From: an uncultured Clostridium sp.
GTDB taxonomy: Bacteria; Bacillota; Clostridia; Lachnospirales; Lachnospiraceae
DNA: 17,502 nucleotides
NCBI GenBank assembly: GCA_900543885.1
Contig: UQTA01000064.1
Span: 1 to 17,502 of the forward strand
Reading direction: 5' to 3'
Shown here: positions 1 to 6,448 of the stretch, in pieces
How positions within the stretch are numbered: position 1 is the stretch's first letter
Layout: each line of letters starts with the position of its first letter
The notes under the pieces: generated by a model
Databases searched by the model: none
Told to the model about the DNA's origin: nothing
What the model saw: the letters and a program-made list of their open reading frames with translations, nothing else
Translations under genes and position numbers: made by a program

Positions 1-134
1 AAGAACTTGTGAGTAGCGTATTGTTTACAATCGCCAAAGCATACACAATGAAGCAGTAAGAAGTATCCGCAAGGACTTCAATTTCTCGATGTGTTTGAGT
101 ATATTTCAACACATTTTGAGTGGCAGGACATAAG

Positions 135-809
135 ATGGTGGCAGAAATAATAACAAAAATAGGGGTACCTGCAGATGCGGAGTTGTTTTTTCGTGTAATC
201 GTAGCCAGTGTGCTGGGATATATGATCGGCTATGAGCGGAAGAACCGTGATAAAAGTGCCGGTATGAGGACTCATGCTATTGTAGCCCTGGGGGCAGCGC
301 TGATGATGGTAGTATCTAAATATGGTTTCTATGATGTGGAAAAAGTAGATTCATCCCGTGTGGCAGCCCAGATCGTATCCGGTGTGGGTTTTCTTGGTGC
401 AGGCGTGATCTTTGTCCGTAATAATACAGTCAGCGGACTGACTACAGCAGCAGGACTGTGGACTACAGCCGGTGTGGGAATGGCAGTAGGAGCCGGGAAA
501 TACGGTATTGGTGTCAGTGCAGGTATTTTGGTCGTGGCGATCCAGGAGCTTCTTCACAGAACCTCTTTCCTTACTGCAGAACCGATCCGGGGTTTCCTTA
601 AAATGACCTGTACAGATTATGAAAATGTGATCGCGGATATCCAGACCCATTTTGCAGAAGAAAAGATAAAAATATCCAATCTGAAAGTAGGAAAGGGCAA
701 AAACGGAACCAAAGTAGAACTGGAAGTGGTATATCCGCCACTGTATGATAAAAATGCCATGCTTTTAAAACTGGCAGCAGATGAGCGGATCACGGGGATC
801 AGCGGATAA
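135..809 (+). CDS. MgtC/SapB family membrane protein
   Basis: Predicted inner-membrane protein of the MgtC/SapB family (224 residues). The N-terminal half has several hydrophobic helices. It carries family-typical stretches: IGYERK followed by AGMRTH near residues 32-50, then VSGVGFLGAGVIF and GLTTAAGLWTTAGVG around residues 80-120. The last 75 or so residues are soluble and resemble the ACT-like C-terminal domain of longer MgtC relatives. Family members are linked to Mg2+ limitation and modulation of membrane ATPases, but the role here is unknown. The start is set at ATG 135 because AGGA at 125-128 lies six bases upstream; an in-frame GTG at 120 lacks a good site. A possible -10 (TATATT, 100-105) overlaps an imperfect dyad, TGTGTT at 90-95 and AACACA at 108-113. 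I see no Mg2+ riboswitch upstream. The first 119 bases hold no other gene I can support. Confidence 0.85.
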   Translation: MVAEIITKIGVPADAELFFRVIVASVLGYMIGYERKNRDKSAGMRTHAIVALGAALMMVVSKYGFYDVEKVDSSRVAAQIVSGVGFLGAGVIFVRNNTVSGLTTAAGLWTTAGVGMAVGAGKYGIGVSAGILVVAIQELLHRTSFLTAEPIRGFLKMTCTDYENVIADIQTHFAEEKIKISNLKVGKGKNGTKVELEVVYPPLYDKNAMLLKLAADERITGISG

Positions 810-962
810 CAGTTGTGGCAAAGGAGATACTGGGGCTTTCCAGACAGCACAAAAGAAAGAGAGAATATGAGAAAATGAAAGAGAAAAAGAAAATGTCTTT
901 GGCAATGAAGACCTTCATCGCCTTCCGTTAACATGAAACATGGGCATCATTTGAAAAAAGCC
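810..962. other. Intergenic stretch after the MgtC gene
   Basis: This spacer lies between the MgtC-family stop and the promoter of the ABC-F gene. It is purine-rich at 855-895. A weak hairpin lies at about 902-922 (GGC-a-ATGAA / TTCAT-c-GCC) without a clean U tract. An 18-codon ORF starting at ATG 875 and ending at TAA 931 has no convincing ribosome binding site. I call no gene here. Confidence 0.4.
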
Positions 963-991
963 TTGCAAAATGCGGGTTTTCCCTGTACAAT
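963..991 (+). promoter_or_regulatory. Sigma-A-type promoter for the ABC-F gene
   Basis: TTGCAA at 963-968 and TACAAT at 986-991 are separated by 17 bases, a good match to the housekeeping consensus. The predicted transcript start is near 997-999, giving a leader of about 125 bases before ATG 1124. That leader contains a micro-ORF and two hairpins. Confidence 0.7.
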
Positions 992-1008
992 CTGATATTG
1001 AGCGAAGA

Positions 1009-1041
1009 ATGTATTTTTCAGGGTATCCTGTAAATACATAG
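1009..1041 (+). CDS. Possible 10-residue leader peptide (MYFSGYPVNT)
   Basis: An ATG about 11 bases after the predicted transcript start opens a 10-codon ORF ending in TAG at 1039-1041. A weak GAAG lies just upstream. The ORF covers exactly the first leader hairpin: ATGTATTT at 1009-1016 pairs with AAATACAT at 1032-1039, and CAGG at 1019-1022 with CCTG at 1027-1030. It lies just ahead of a second hairpin and of the ABC-F gene. Leader peptides controlling ABC-F genes are known from antibiotic-responsive systems; that this one is translated is inference. Confidence 0.4.
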   Translation: MYFSGYPVNT

Positions 1042-1046
1042 GACAG

Positions 1047-1077
1047 AAAAGAGGGGACAGCAAATGCCCCCTCTTTT
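1047..1077 (+). promoter_or_regulatory. Leader hairpin (attenuator or start-site mask)
   Basis: AAAAGAGGGG at 1047-1056 pairs perfectly with CCCCTCTTTT at 1068-1077 around an 11-base loop. It resembles an intrinsic terminator whose T run forms part of the stem. It also hides AGAGGGG (1050-1056), an SD-like sequence seven bases upstream of an in-frame ATG at 1064 in the loop. It could therefore act on transcription, on translation, or on both. Confidence 0.5.
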
Positions 1078-1123
1078 AGCGGAAACGAAGACAACAGATT
1101 TATTTATAAGAAAGGTAAAAAAC

Positions 1124-2761
1124 ATGATAAGTGCAAATAATATTTCCCTTCGTGTAGGCAAAAAGGCATTATTTGAAGATGTAAATATCAAGTTTACAGA
1201 AGGCAACTGTTATGGACTGATCGGTGCAAACGGCGCCGGAAAGTCTACATTTTTAAAGATCCTTTCCGGACAGTTAGAGCCAACCAGCGGTGAGGTTGCT
1301 ATTACTCCGGGACAGAGACTTTCCTTCTTACAGCAGGACCATTTTAAATATGACGAGTATACAGTTCTGGATACCGTTATTATGGGAAATGCGAGACTGT
1401 ATCAGATTATGAAGGAAAAAGAAGCCATCTACATGAAGGAAGACTTTACAGATGAAGATGGTATCAAGGCAGCAGAACTGGAAGGTGAATTTGCTACCAT
1501 GAATGGCTGGGAAGCAGAGTCTGACGCAGAGAACCTGTTAAATGGTCTTGGTATCGGTACTGAATTCCACTATGCTCAGATGGGTACTTTATTAGGTGCT
1601 CAGAAGGTCAAAGTTTTACTGGCACAGGCACTGTTTGGAAATCCTGATATCCTGCTTCTTGACGAGCCTACCAACCACCTGGATCTGGATGCTATCGCAT
1701 GGTTAGAGGAGTTCTTGATCAACTTTGAGAATACCGTTATCGTAGTATCCCATGACCGTTATTTCTTAAATAAGGTCTGCACACAGATCGCAGATATTGA
1801 CTATGGCAAGATCCAGCTGTATGCTGGTAACTATGACTTCTGGGTTGAGTCCAGTCAGCTGATCATCAAGCAGATGAAGGAAGCAAATCGTAAGAAAGAA
1901 GAAAAGATCAAGGAATTACAGGAATTTATCCAGCGATTCTCTGCAAATGCTTCTAAATCCAAGCAGGCTACCTCTCGTAAGAGAGCTTTGGAGAAGATTC
2001 AGTTAGATGACATTAAGCCATCCAGCAGAAAATATCCATATATCGACTTCCGTCCGGCCCGTGAGATCGGAAATGAAGTTCTTACAGTAGAGCATTTAAG
2101 CAAGACCATTGACGGTGAGAAGATCTTAGATGATATCTCCTTTATCCTTGGAAGAGAAGATAAGGTTGCTTTAGTTGGACCAAACGAGCGTGCAAAGACT
2201 GTATTATTTAAGATCCTTGCAGGTGAAATGGAACCAGATGAAGGAAGCTATAAGTGGGGACTTACAACTACCCAGTCTTACTTCCCGAAGGATAACTCTG
2301 CAGAATTTAATAATGATGACACTATCGTTGAGTGGCTGACTCAGTATTCTCCTGAGAAGGATGTAACTTATGTACGAGGATTCTTAGGACGTATGCTGTT
2401 CGCAGGTGAAGATGGTGTTAAGAAAGTTAAGGTATTATCCGGTGGTGAGAAAGTCCGCTGTATGTTATCCAAGCTGATGATCTCCGGCGCAAATGTACTG
2501 ATGTTAGATGAGCCGACTGACCACCTGGATATGGAGTCTATTGACGCATTAAACCGCGGTATGATCAAGTTCCCAGGCGTGATGATCTTCTCATCCCGTG
2601 ACCACCAGATCGTACAGACCACTGCCAACCGTATTATGGAGATCATCAACGGCAAGCTGATCGATAAGATCACTACCTATGATGAGTATCTGGAAAGCGA
2701 TGAAATGGCACGTAAGAGATTTACCTTCACTGTAACTGAAAGTGACGAAGAAGATGACTAA
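1124..2761 (+). CDS. ykpA: ABC-F family ATPase, YkpA/YbiT type
   Basis: Soluble protein of 545 residues with two ATP-binding cassettes and no membrane segment, matching the YbiT/YkpA branch of ABC-F proteins, which act on the ribosome. Cassette 1 has Walker A GANGAGKST (34-42), Walker B with DEPTNHLD (180-187) and an SHDR switch (209-212). The inter-domain linker (about 260-330) contains the branch-typical RFSANASKSKQATSR. Cassette 2 has LSGGE (438-442) and DEPTDHLD (462-469). Three elements are unusual: the first signature reads LLGAQ (156-160), the second Walker A reads GPNERAKT (352-359), and the second switch histidine is Arg492 (SSRDHQ). All three belong to the same composite ATP site. 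ATG 1124 is preferred because AAAGG (1111-1115) lies eight bases upstream and the N-terminus then matches YbiT. An in-frame ATG at 1064 would add 20 residues. Single gene with its own promoter; a terminator-like repeat follows the stop. Confidence 0.93.
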   Translation: MISANNISLRVGKKALFEDVNIKFTEGNCYGLIGANGAGKSTFLKILSGQLEPTSGEVAITPGQRLSFLQQDHFKYDEYTVLDTVIMGNARLYQIMKEKEAIYMKEDFTDEDGIKAAELEGEFATMNGWEAESDAENLLNGLGIGTEFHYAQMGTLLGAQKVKVLLAQALFGNPDILLLDEPTNHLDLDAIAWLEEFLINFENTVIVVSHDRYFLNKVCTQIADIDYGKIQLYAGNYDFWVESSQLIIKQMKEANRKKEEKIKELQEFIQRFSANASKSKQATSRKRALEKIQLDDIKPSSRKYPYIDFRPAREIGNEVLTVEHLSKTIDGEKILDDISFILGREDKVALVGPNERAKTVLFKILAGEMEPDEGSYKWGLTTTQSYFPKDNSAEFNNDDTIVEWLTQYSPEKDVTYVRGFLGRMLFAGEDGVKKVKVLSGGEKVRCMLSKLMISGANVLMLDEPTDHLDMESIDALNRGMIKFPGVMIFSSRDHQIVQTTANRIMEIINGKLIDKITTYDEYLESDEMARKRFTFTVTESDEEDD

Positions 2762-2764
2762 ATA

Positions 2765-2892
2765 ATGAGCCCAAAAGAAAAACAAGCGGCTGCGAAGCAG
2801 ACATTTGTTTTTCTTGGGCCATTAACGAACGAACCGCCTGCGTAAGCAGGCAGTAGAGCGCGTTGGCGCGGGGGTCGTGAGTGAATAAATAA
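2765..2892 (+). repeat. Structured tandem repeat, locus 1 unit A
   Basis: First copy of a tandem pair (period 128 bp) that begins three bases after the ABC-F stop. Module 1 is an A-tract/T-tract hairpin at 2769-2819 with a C-GAA-G capped inner stem. Module 2 is a three-way junction. Its closing stem pairs 2829-2835 with 2872-2878 (one mismatch). One arm is GCCTGC-GTAA-GCAGGC at 2836-2851, and the other is GCGC-GTTG-GCGC at 2858-2869. The same architecture recurs at 17253-17498. Apparent ORFs on the minus strand across it are by-products of the repeat. Confidence 0.85.
2769..2819 (+). terminator. Terminator-like hairpin in repeat unit A
   Basis: GCCCAA plus GAAAAACAA pairs with TTGTTTTTC plus TTGGGC, leaving a two-base bulge in the left arm and CTGC-GAA-GCAG at the tip. 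It follows the ABC-F stop by seven bases and has matching A and T tracts, so it could stop transcription in either direction. The T run lies inside the stem, so efficiency is uncertain. Confidence 0.5.
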
Positions 2893-3020
2893 ATGAGCCC
2901 AAAAGAAAAACAAGCGGCTGCGAAGCAGGCATTTGTTTTTCTTAGGCCATTAACAATGCCCCGCCTGCGTAAGCAGGCAGTAGAGCGCGTCAGCGCGGGG
3001 GCGTAAGTGAATGAATAAAG
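2893..3020 (+). repeat. Structured tandem repeat, locus 1 unit B
   Basis: Second tandem copy, close to unit A but diverged in the closing stem of the junction. Here 2956-2962 (ATGCCCC) pairs with 2998-3004 (GGGGCGT), with all seven positions paired and one G-T wobble. The arms are GCCTGC-GTAA-GCAGGC (2963-2978) and GCGC-GTCA-GCGC (2985-2996). The first hairpin keeps its A/T tracts and C-GAA-G tip. Base changes on one side of the closing stem are matched on the other relative to the copies at 17253-17498, which argues that the fold matters. Confidence 0.85.
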
Positions 3021-3039
3021 AACGATAAGAAAAGGAGGG

Positions 3040-3120
3040 CAGGAACCAGGAGGTGCTGGGGACTGTCCTTCTGCCATTTCTGGGGATTATTTCCCCGCAT
3101 TGCGGGGAATATACAGCACC
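3040..3120 (+). other. Folded element upstream of luxS
   Basis: GGTGCTG at 3052-3058 pairs with CAGCACC at 3114-3120 and encloses a perfect eight-base-pair hairpin, TTCCCCGC (3091-3098) with GCGGGGAA (3102-3109). It lies in the luxS 5' region but does not resemble the SAM-I or SAH riboswitch consensus as I remember them. The GGGGACTGTCC core recalls REP-like repeats of Firmicutes, but this is a memory-based impression. I found no confident luxS promoter in 3021-3148. Confidence 0.4.
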
Positions 3121-3160
3121 AGGAATGTGACAGCAAAATGAGAGAAAAGAGGAAATGATA

Positions 3161-3646
3161 ATGGAAAAGATTGCAAGTTTTACCATCAACCATATTAAAT
3201 TACAGCCGGGTGTTTATGTATCCAGAAAGGATAAGGTAGGTGACAGCACAGTTACCACCTTTGATCTGCGTATGACTTCTCCAAATGAGGAACCGGTTAT
3301 GAATACTGCAGAAATGCATACCATCGAGCATCTGGGTGCTACATTTTTAAGAAATCATAAGGATTTTGGAGATAAGACCGTATACTTTGGTCCAATGGGC
3401 TGCCGGACTGGTTTTTATCTGCTTCTGGCTGGTGATTATGAGTCTAAGGATATTTTGCCGTTGGTAGTGGAAATGTATGAATTTGTCCGCGATTTCGAAG
3501 GCGAAGTACCAGGCGCATCTCCAAAAGACTGCGGCAACTACCTGGATATGAACCTTGGAATGGCTAAATATCTAGCTGCAAAGTATCTGAAGGTGCTGAC
3601 ACATATTGATGAATTTCCAGAATCCAGATTAGTATATCCGGAGTAA
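3161..3646 (+). CDS. luxS: S-ribosylhomocysteine lyase LuxS
   Basis: Cytoplasmic metalloenzyme that splits S-ribosylhomocysteine into homocysteine and 4,5-dihydroxy-2,3-pentanedione, the AI-2 precursor, in the activated methyl cycle. The 161-residue length is normal. Metal ligands are visible in HTIEH (His53, His57, with Glu56) and at Cys124 in KDCGNY; the catalytic cysteine is Cys81 in MGCRTG. ATG 3161 is chosen because GAGG at 3149-3152 sits eight bases upstream; the in-frame ATG at 3155 is too close to that site. The exonuclease III gene starts 28 bases downstream, so the two may be co-transcribed. No pfs or other methyl-cycle gene is nearby. Confidence 0.96.
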   Translation: MEKIASFTINHIKLQPGVYVSRKDKVGDSTVTTFDLRMTSPNEEPVMNTAEMHTIEHLGATFLRNHKDFGDKTVYFGPMGCRTGFYLLLAGDYESKDILPLVVEMYEFVRDFEGEVPGASPKDCGNYLDMNLGMAKYLAAKYLKVLTHIDEFPESRLVYPE

Positions 3647-3674
3647 GAGTGTTATACAGTAAAAGGAGAAGATT

Positions 3675-4433
3675 ATGAAAAAACTGATATCCTGGAATGT
3701 AAATGGTCTGCGTGCCTGTGTGGGAAAAGGGTTTATGGACTTTTTCAATGAGGTGGATGCAGATGTATTCTGTATACAGGAAAGCAAGCTGCAGGAAGGA
3801 CAGATCGACCTGGATCTGCCTGGTTATCATCAGTACTGGAATTACGCTGAGAAAAAAGGCTATTCCGGTACAGCCATGTTTACAAAAGAAGAGCCGATTT
3901 CTGTTTCCTATGATCTTGGCATTGAGGAACATGACCATGAGGGAAGAGTGATCACGGCTGAGTTCCCGGAATATTATATCGTTACCTGCTATACCCCAAA
4001 CTCCAAAGATGGTCTTGCCAGGCTGGATTACCGTATGACATGGGAAGACGCGTTCAGAACGTATCTTAAGAAATTAGAAGAGAAAAAGCCAGTGATCTTT
4101 TGCGGCGATTTAAATGTAGCTCATAAAGAGATCGACCTGAAAAATCCAAAGACCAACCGGAAAAATGCCGGTTTTACAGATGAAGAACGAGGCAAATTCA
4201 CGGATCTTTTAAATGCTGGTTTTATTGATACCTGGCGCTACTTTTACCCAGACACAGAAGGAATTTATTCCTGGTGGTCCTACCGTTTTAAGGCAAGAGA
4301 GAAGAATGCAGGCTGGCGTATTGACTATTTCTGTGTCAGCGAAAGCTTAAAAGACGATCTGGAAAGCGCAAAGATCCATACGGAAGTGTTTGGTTCCGAC
4401 CATTGTCCGGTGGAATTGGTGATCAAAAGGTAG
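3675..4433 (+). CDS. xth: Exodeoxyribonuclease III / AP endonuclease
   Basis: Class II AP endonuclease and 3'-5' exonuclease of the ExoIII/ExoA/APE1 family, used in base excision repair (252 residues, usual length). Motifs in order are WNVNGLRA (7-14), IQESKL with the metal-binding Glu36, GDLNVAH (144-150) with Asp145 and Asn147, the DNA-contact stretch YSWWSYR, WRIDYF, and the C-terminal SDHCPV with Asp242 and His243. No catalytic residue is missing. AAAAGGAG ends seven bases before the ATG. It follows luxS by 28 bases, and the next gene has its own promoter overlapping the region just after this stop. Confidence 0.95.
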   Translation: MKKLISWNVNGLRACVGKGFMDFFNEVDADVFCIQESKLQEGQIDLDLPGYHQYWNYAEKKGYSGTAMFTKEEPISVSYDLGIEEHDHEGRVITAEFPEYYIVTCYTPNSKDGLARLDYRMTWEDAFRTYLKKLEEKKPVIFCGDLNVAHKEIDLKNPKTNRKNAGFTDEERGKFTDLLNAGFIDTWRYFYPDTEGIYSWWSYRFKAREKNAGWRIDYFCVSESLKDDLESAKIHTEVFGSDHCPVELVIKR

Positions 4434-4450
4434 CCGCTGTTTTTTCTTTG

Positions 4451-4459
4451 TGCTATACT
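4451..4459 (+). promoter_or_regulatory. Extended -10 promoter for the uup operon
   Basis: TGC-TATACT is an extended -10 element lying 18 bases after the xth stop. The -35 position has little match. A T-rich stretch (4440-4449) just upstream may also help end the xth transcript. The predicted start is near 4466, giving a 75-base leader. Confidence 0.45.
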
Positions 4460-4482
4460 TTCCTCAGAGACAAAACTGCAAA

Positions 4483-4514
4483 ATGTCCCGTTGGGGCAGA
4501 CATACCTGACGGGA
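4483..4514 (+). promoter_or_regulatory. Possible short leader of the uup-like gene
   Basis: An eight-codon ORF (MSRWGRHT, 4483-4509) overlaps two mutually exclusive pairings. ATGTC at 4483-4487 can pair with GACAT at 4499-4503, or TCCCGT at 4486-4491 can pair with ACGGGA at 4509-4514. No good ribosome binding site precedes the ORF and no U tract follows, so this is weak. Confidence 0.2.
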
Positions 4515-4541
4515 AAGTAATAATAAAGGAATGACTACTAC

Positions 4542-6419
4542 ATGAATTTACTTACCATCGAACATTTAACAAAATCTTATACAGAACGTCTTTTGTTCAA
4601 CGACACTGCTTTTTCTATCAATGAAGGAGAAAAAGTAGGTCTGATCGGCATCAACGGCACAGGAAAATCCACGCTTTTGCGCATTGCTGCCGGTTTGGAG
4701 GAGCCGGATGGCGGCACCGTTGTAAAGGGGCGAAGCCTTTATATCCGTTATCTGCCTCAGATCCCGGAATTTACTCCTGGTGATACGATCCTTGACAGTA
4801 TTGTAAGGGATAATAAAAACGAGCCTCATTTTAGCTCTGTAGAAGAATTAAAGGCTTCTGCAAAGTCCATGTTAAACCGTCTGGAGATTGAAGATTTTGA
4901 CGCGAAAGTGGAGACTCTTTCCGGCGGTCAGAGAAAACGTGTGGCTCTTGCAAGTGTTCTTTTAAGTACAGCAGATTTATTAATATTGGACGAGCCTACC
5001 AACCACTTAGACAGCCAGATGGCTGACTGGCTGGAAGGTTATTTAAAGGCCTTTAAAGGCGCTCTTTTAATGATCACCCATGACCGGTATTTCCTGGACA
5101 GTGTTACCAACCGTATTGTGGAGCTGGACAAGGGAAAGCTGTACAGTTATCAGGGCGGTTATGAGAAATATCTGGAATTAAAGGCAGAACGTTTAAGCAT
5201 GGCAGAGGCAGCAGAGCGGAAACGCCAGTCTATCCTGCGCACAGAGATCGCCTGGATGCAGCGCGGTGCCAGAGCCCGTTCTACCAAGCAGAAAGCCCAT
5301 ATCCAGAGATATGAGCAGCTGCGTGATATGGAAGGTCCGGAGTATGACAGAAACGTACAGCTGGAGTCCATTGGAAGCCGTCTGGGCCGTACTACGGTAG
5401 AGCTGAAGGATATCTGCAAAGCATATGGGGATAAGGTGCTGATGAAAGACTTCACCTATATTTTCCTGAAAAATGACCGTGTAGGTATTATCGGACAGAA
5501 TGGCAGCGGAAAGTCTACTTTAATGAAGATCATTGCTGGCTGGGTACAGCCGGACTCCGGTACAGTAGAAATTGGCCAGACTGTAAAACTGGGCTATTTT
5601 TCCCAGGAAAATGAGGCTATGGACGAAAGCCTGAAAGTGATCGATTATATCCGCAATGCAGCAGAATACGTAAAGACAAAGGATGGAAGCATCAGCGCCA
5701 GCCAGATGTTAGAGCGTTTCCTGTTCCCATCCAGTATGCAGTATACAACCATTGGAAAGCTTTCCGGCGGTGAAAAGCGCCGTTTGTATCTTCTGCGTAT
5801 CCTTATGGAGGCGCCTAACGTATTGATCCTGGACGAGCCTACCAATGATCTGGATATCCAGACATTGATCTTACTGGAAGATTATCTGGATACATTCCCG
5901 GGAATCGTTATTACTGTATCCCATGACCGTTATTTCCTGGACCGTGTGGTAAACCGTATTTTTGCTTTTGAGGGAAATGGTGTAGTGCAGCAGTATGAAG
6001 GCGGTTTTACCGACTATCAGCGGGCATGGAATGAGCGTCATCCTCAGAGCAGTACAAATAGGAACGGGGCCGGAAATACAGGTTCTGGAAAAGCCGCAGA
6101 TATAGGTGCAGATGAAGAAAACGCTGCAAATGCAAAGACAGTGAATAAAAACAACTGGAAAGAGACTTCCGGTGCCCAGAAAAAGCTGCGTTTAAGCTAC
6201 AAAGAGCAGAGAGAATGGGAGACCATTGAAGGGGATATCGCAAGTCTGGAAGAGGCCATTGCAGCTCTGGAAACAGAGATTGAAAAATCTGCCAGCAATT
6301 ATACCCGTTTGAATGAACTGATGAAGGAAAAGACAGAAAAAGAGGCACAGCTGGAAGAAAAAATGGACCGTTGGATGTATCTGACGGATCTGGTGGAACA
6401 GATCGAGAATCAGAAGTAA
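4542..6419 (+). CDS. uup: ABC-F family ATPase, Uup type
   Basis: Twin-cassette ATPase of 625 residues without membrane helices, matching the Uup branch of ABC-F proteins, which act on ribosomes or nucleic acid structures. Both cassettes are complete: Walker A GINGTGKST (36-44) and GQNGSGKST (318-326), signatures LSGGQ (126-130) and LSGGE (407-411), Walker B glutamates Glu151 and Glu432, and SHDR or THDR switches. The linker after cassette 1 includes WMQRGARARSTKQKAH, typical of the Uup/YfmR group. After cassette 2 comes a low-complexity Asn/Gly/Ala stretch (about 505-555), then a charged coiled-coil domain (about 560-625) typical of Uup. AAAGGA at 4525-4530 serves ATG 4542. It heads a probable operon with the GlgX-like and M20 genes. 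Unlike the first ABC-F protein in the window, both ATP sites look functional. Confidence 0.93.
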   Translation: MNLLTIEHLTKSYTERLLFNDTAFSINEGEKVGLIGINGTGKSTLLRIAAGLEEPDGGTVVKGRSLYIRYLPQIPEFTPGDTILDSIVRDNKNEPHFSSVEELKASAKSMLNRLEIEDFDAKVETLSGGQRKRVALASVLLSTADLLILDEPTNHLDSQMADWLEGYLKAFKGALLMITHDRYFLDSVTNRIVELDKGKLYSYQGGYEKYLELKAERLSMAEAAERKRQSILRTEIAWMQRGARARSTKQKAHIQRYEQLRDMEGPEYDRNVQLESIGSRLGRTTVELKDICKAYGDKVLMKDFTYIFLKNDRVGIIGQNGSGKSTLMKIIAGWVQPDSGTVEIGQTVKLGYFSQENEAMDESLKVIDYIRNAAEYVKTKDGSISASQMLERFLFPSSMQYTTIGKLSGGEKRRLYLLRILMEAPNVLILDEPTNDLDIQTLILLEDYLDTFPGIVITVSHDRYFLDRVVNRIFAFEGNGVVQQYEGGFTDYQRAWNERHPQSSTNRNGAGNTGSGKAADIGADEENAANAKTVNKNNWKETSGAQKKLRLSYKEQREWETIEGDIASLEEAIAALETEIEKSASNYTRLNELMKEKTEKEAQLEEKMDRWMYLTDLVEQIENQK

Positions 6420-6448
6420 AACGAAACCTGAAAGGCGGCAATAATAGT

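Noticed and set aside
1..30. Tail of another repeat unit or of an upstream gene at the window edge
   Set aside because: TTGTGAGTA recalls the end of the structured repeat, and a stop codon lies at 10-12, but too little sequence is available to tell.
875..931. 18-codon ORF between the MgtC gene and the ABC-F promoter
   Set aside because: No convincing ribosome binding site; purine-rich sequence makes such short frames likely by chance.
1064..1123. A 20-residue N-terminal extension of the first ABC-F protein
   Set aside because: ATG 1064 has a GAGGGG site, but it sits in a hairpin loop, and the extension does not resemble the family N-terminus. ATG 1124 is kept as the main start and the alternative is listed as a finding.
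3021..3160. SAM or SAH riboswitch upstream of luxS
   Set aside because: AGGAGGTGCTGGGGACTG looks a little like part of a SAM-I element, but the required core segments and a terminator are missing.
4531..4545. Four-codon ORF MTTT overlapping the uup start
   Set aside because: The AAAGGA site directly abuts its ATG, which is too close for initiation, and it fits the uup ATG better.
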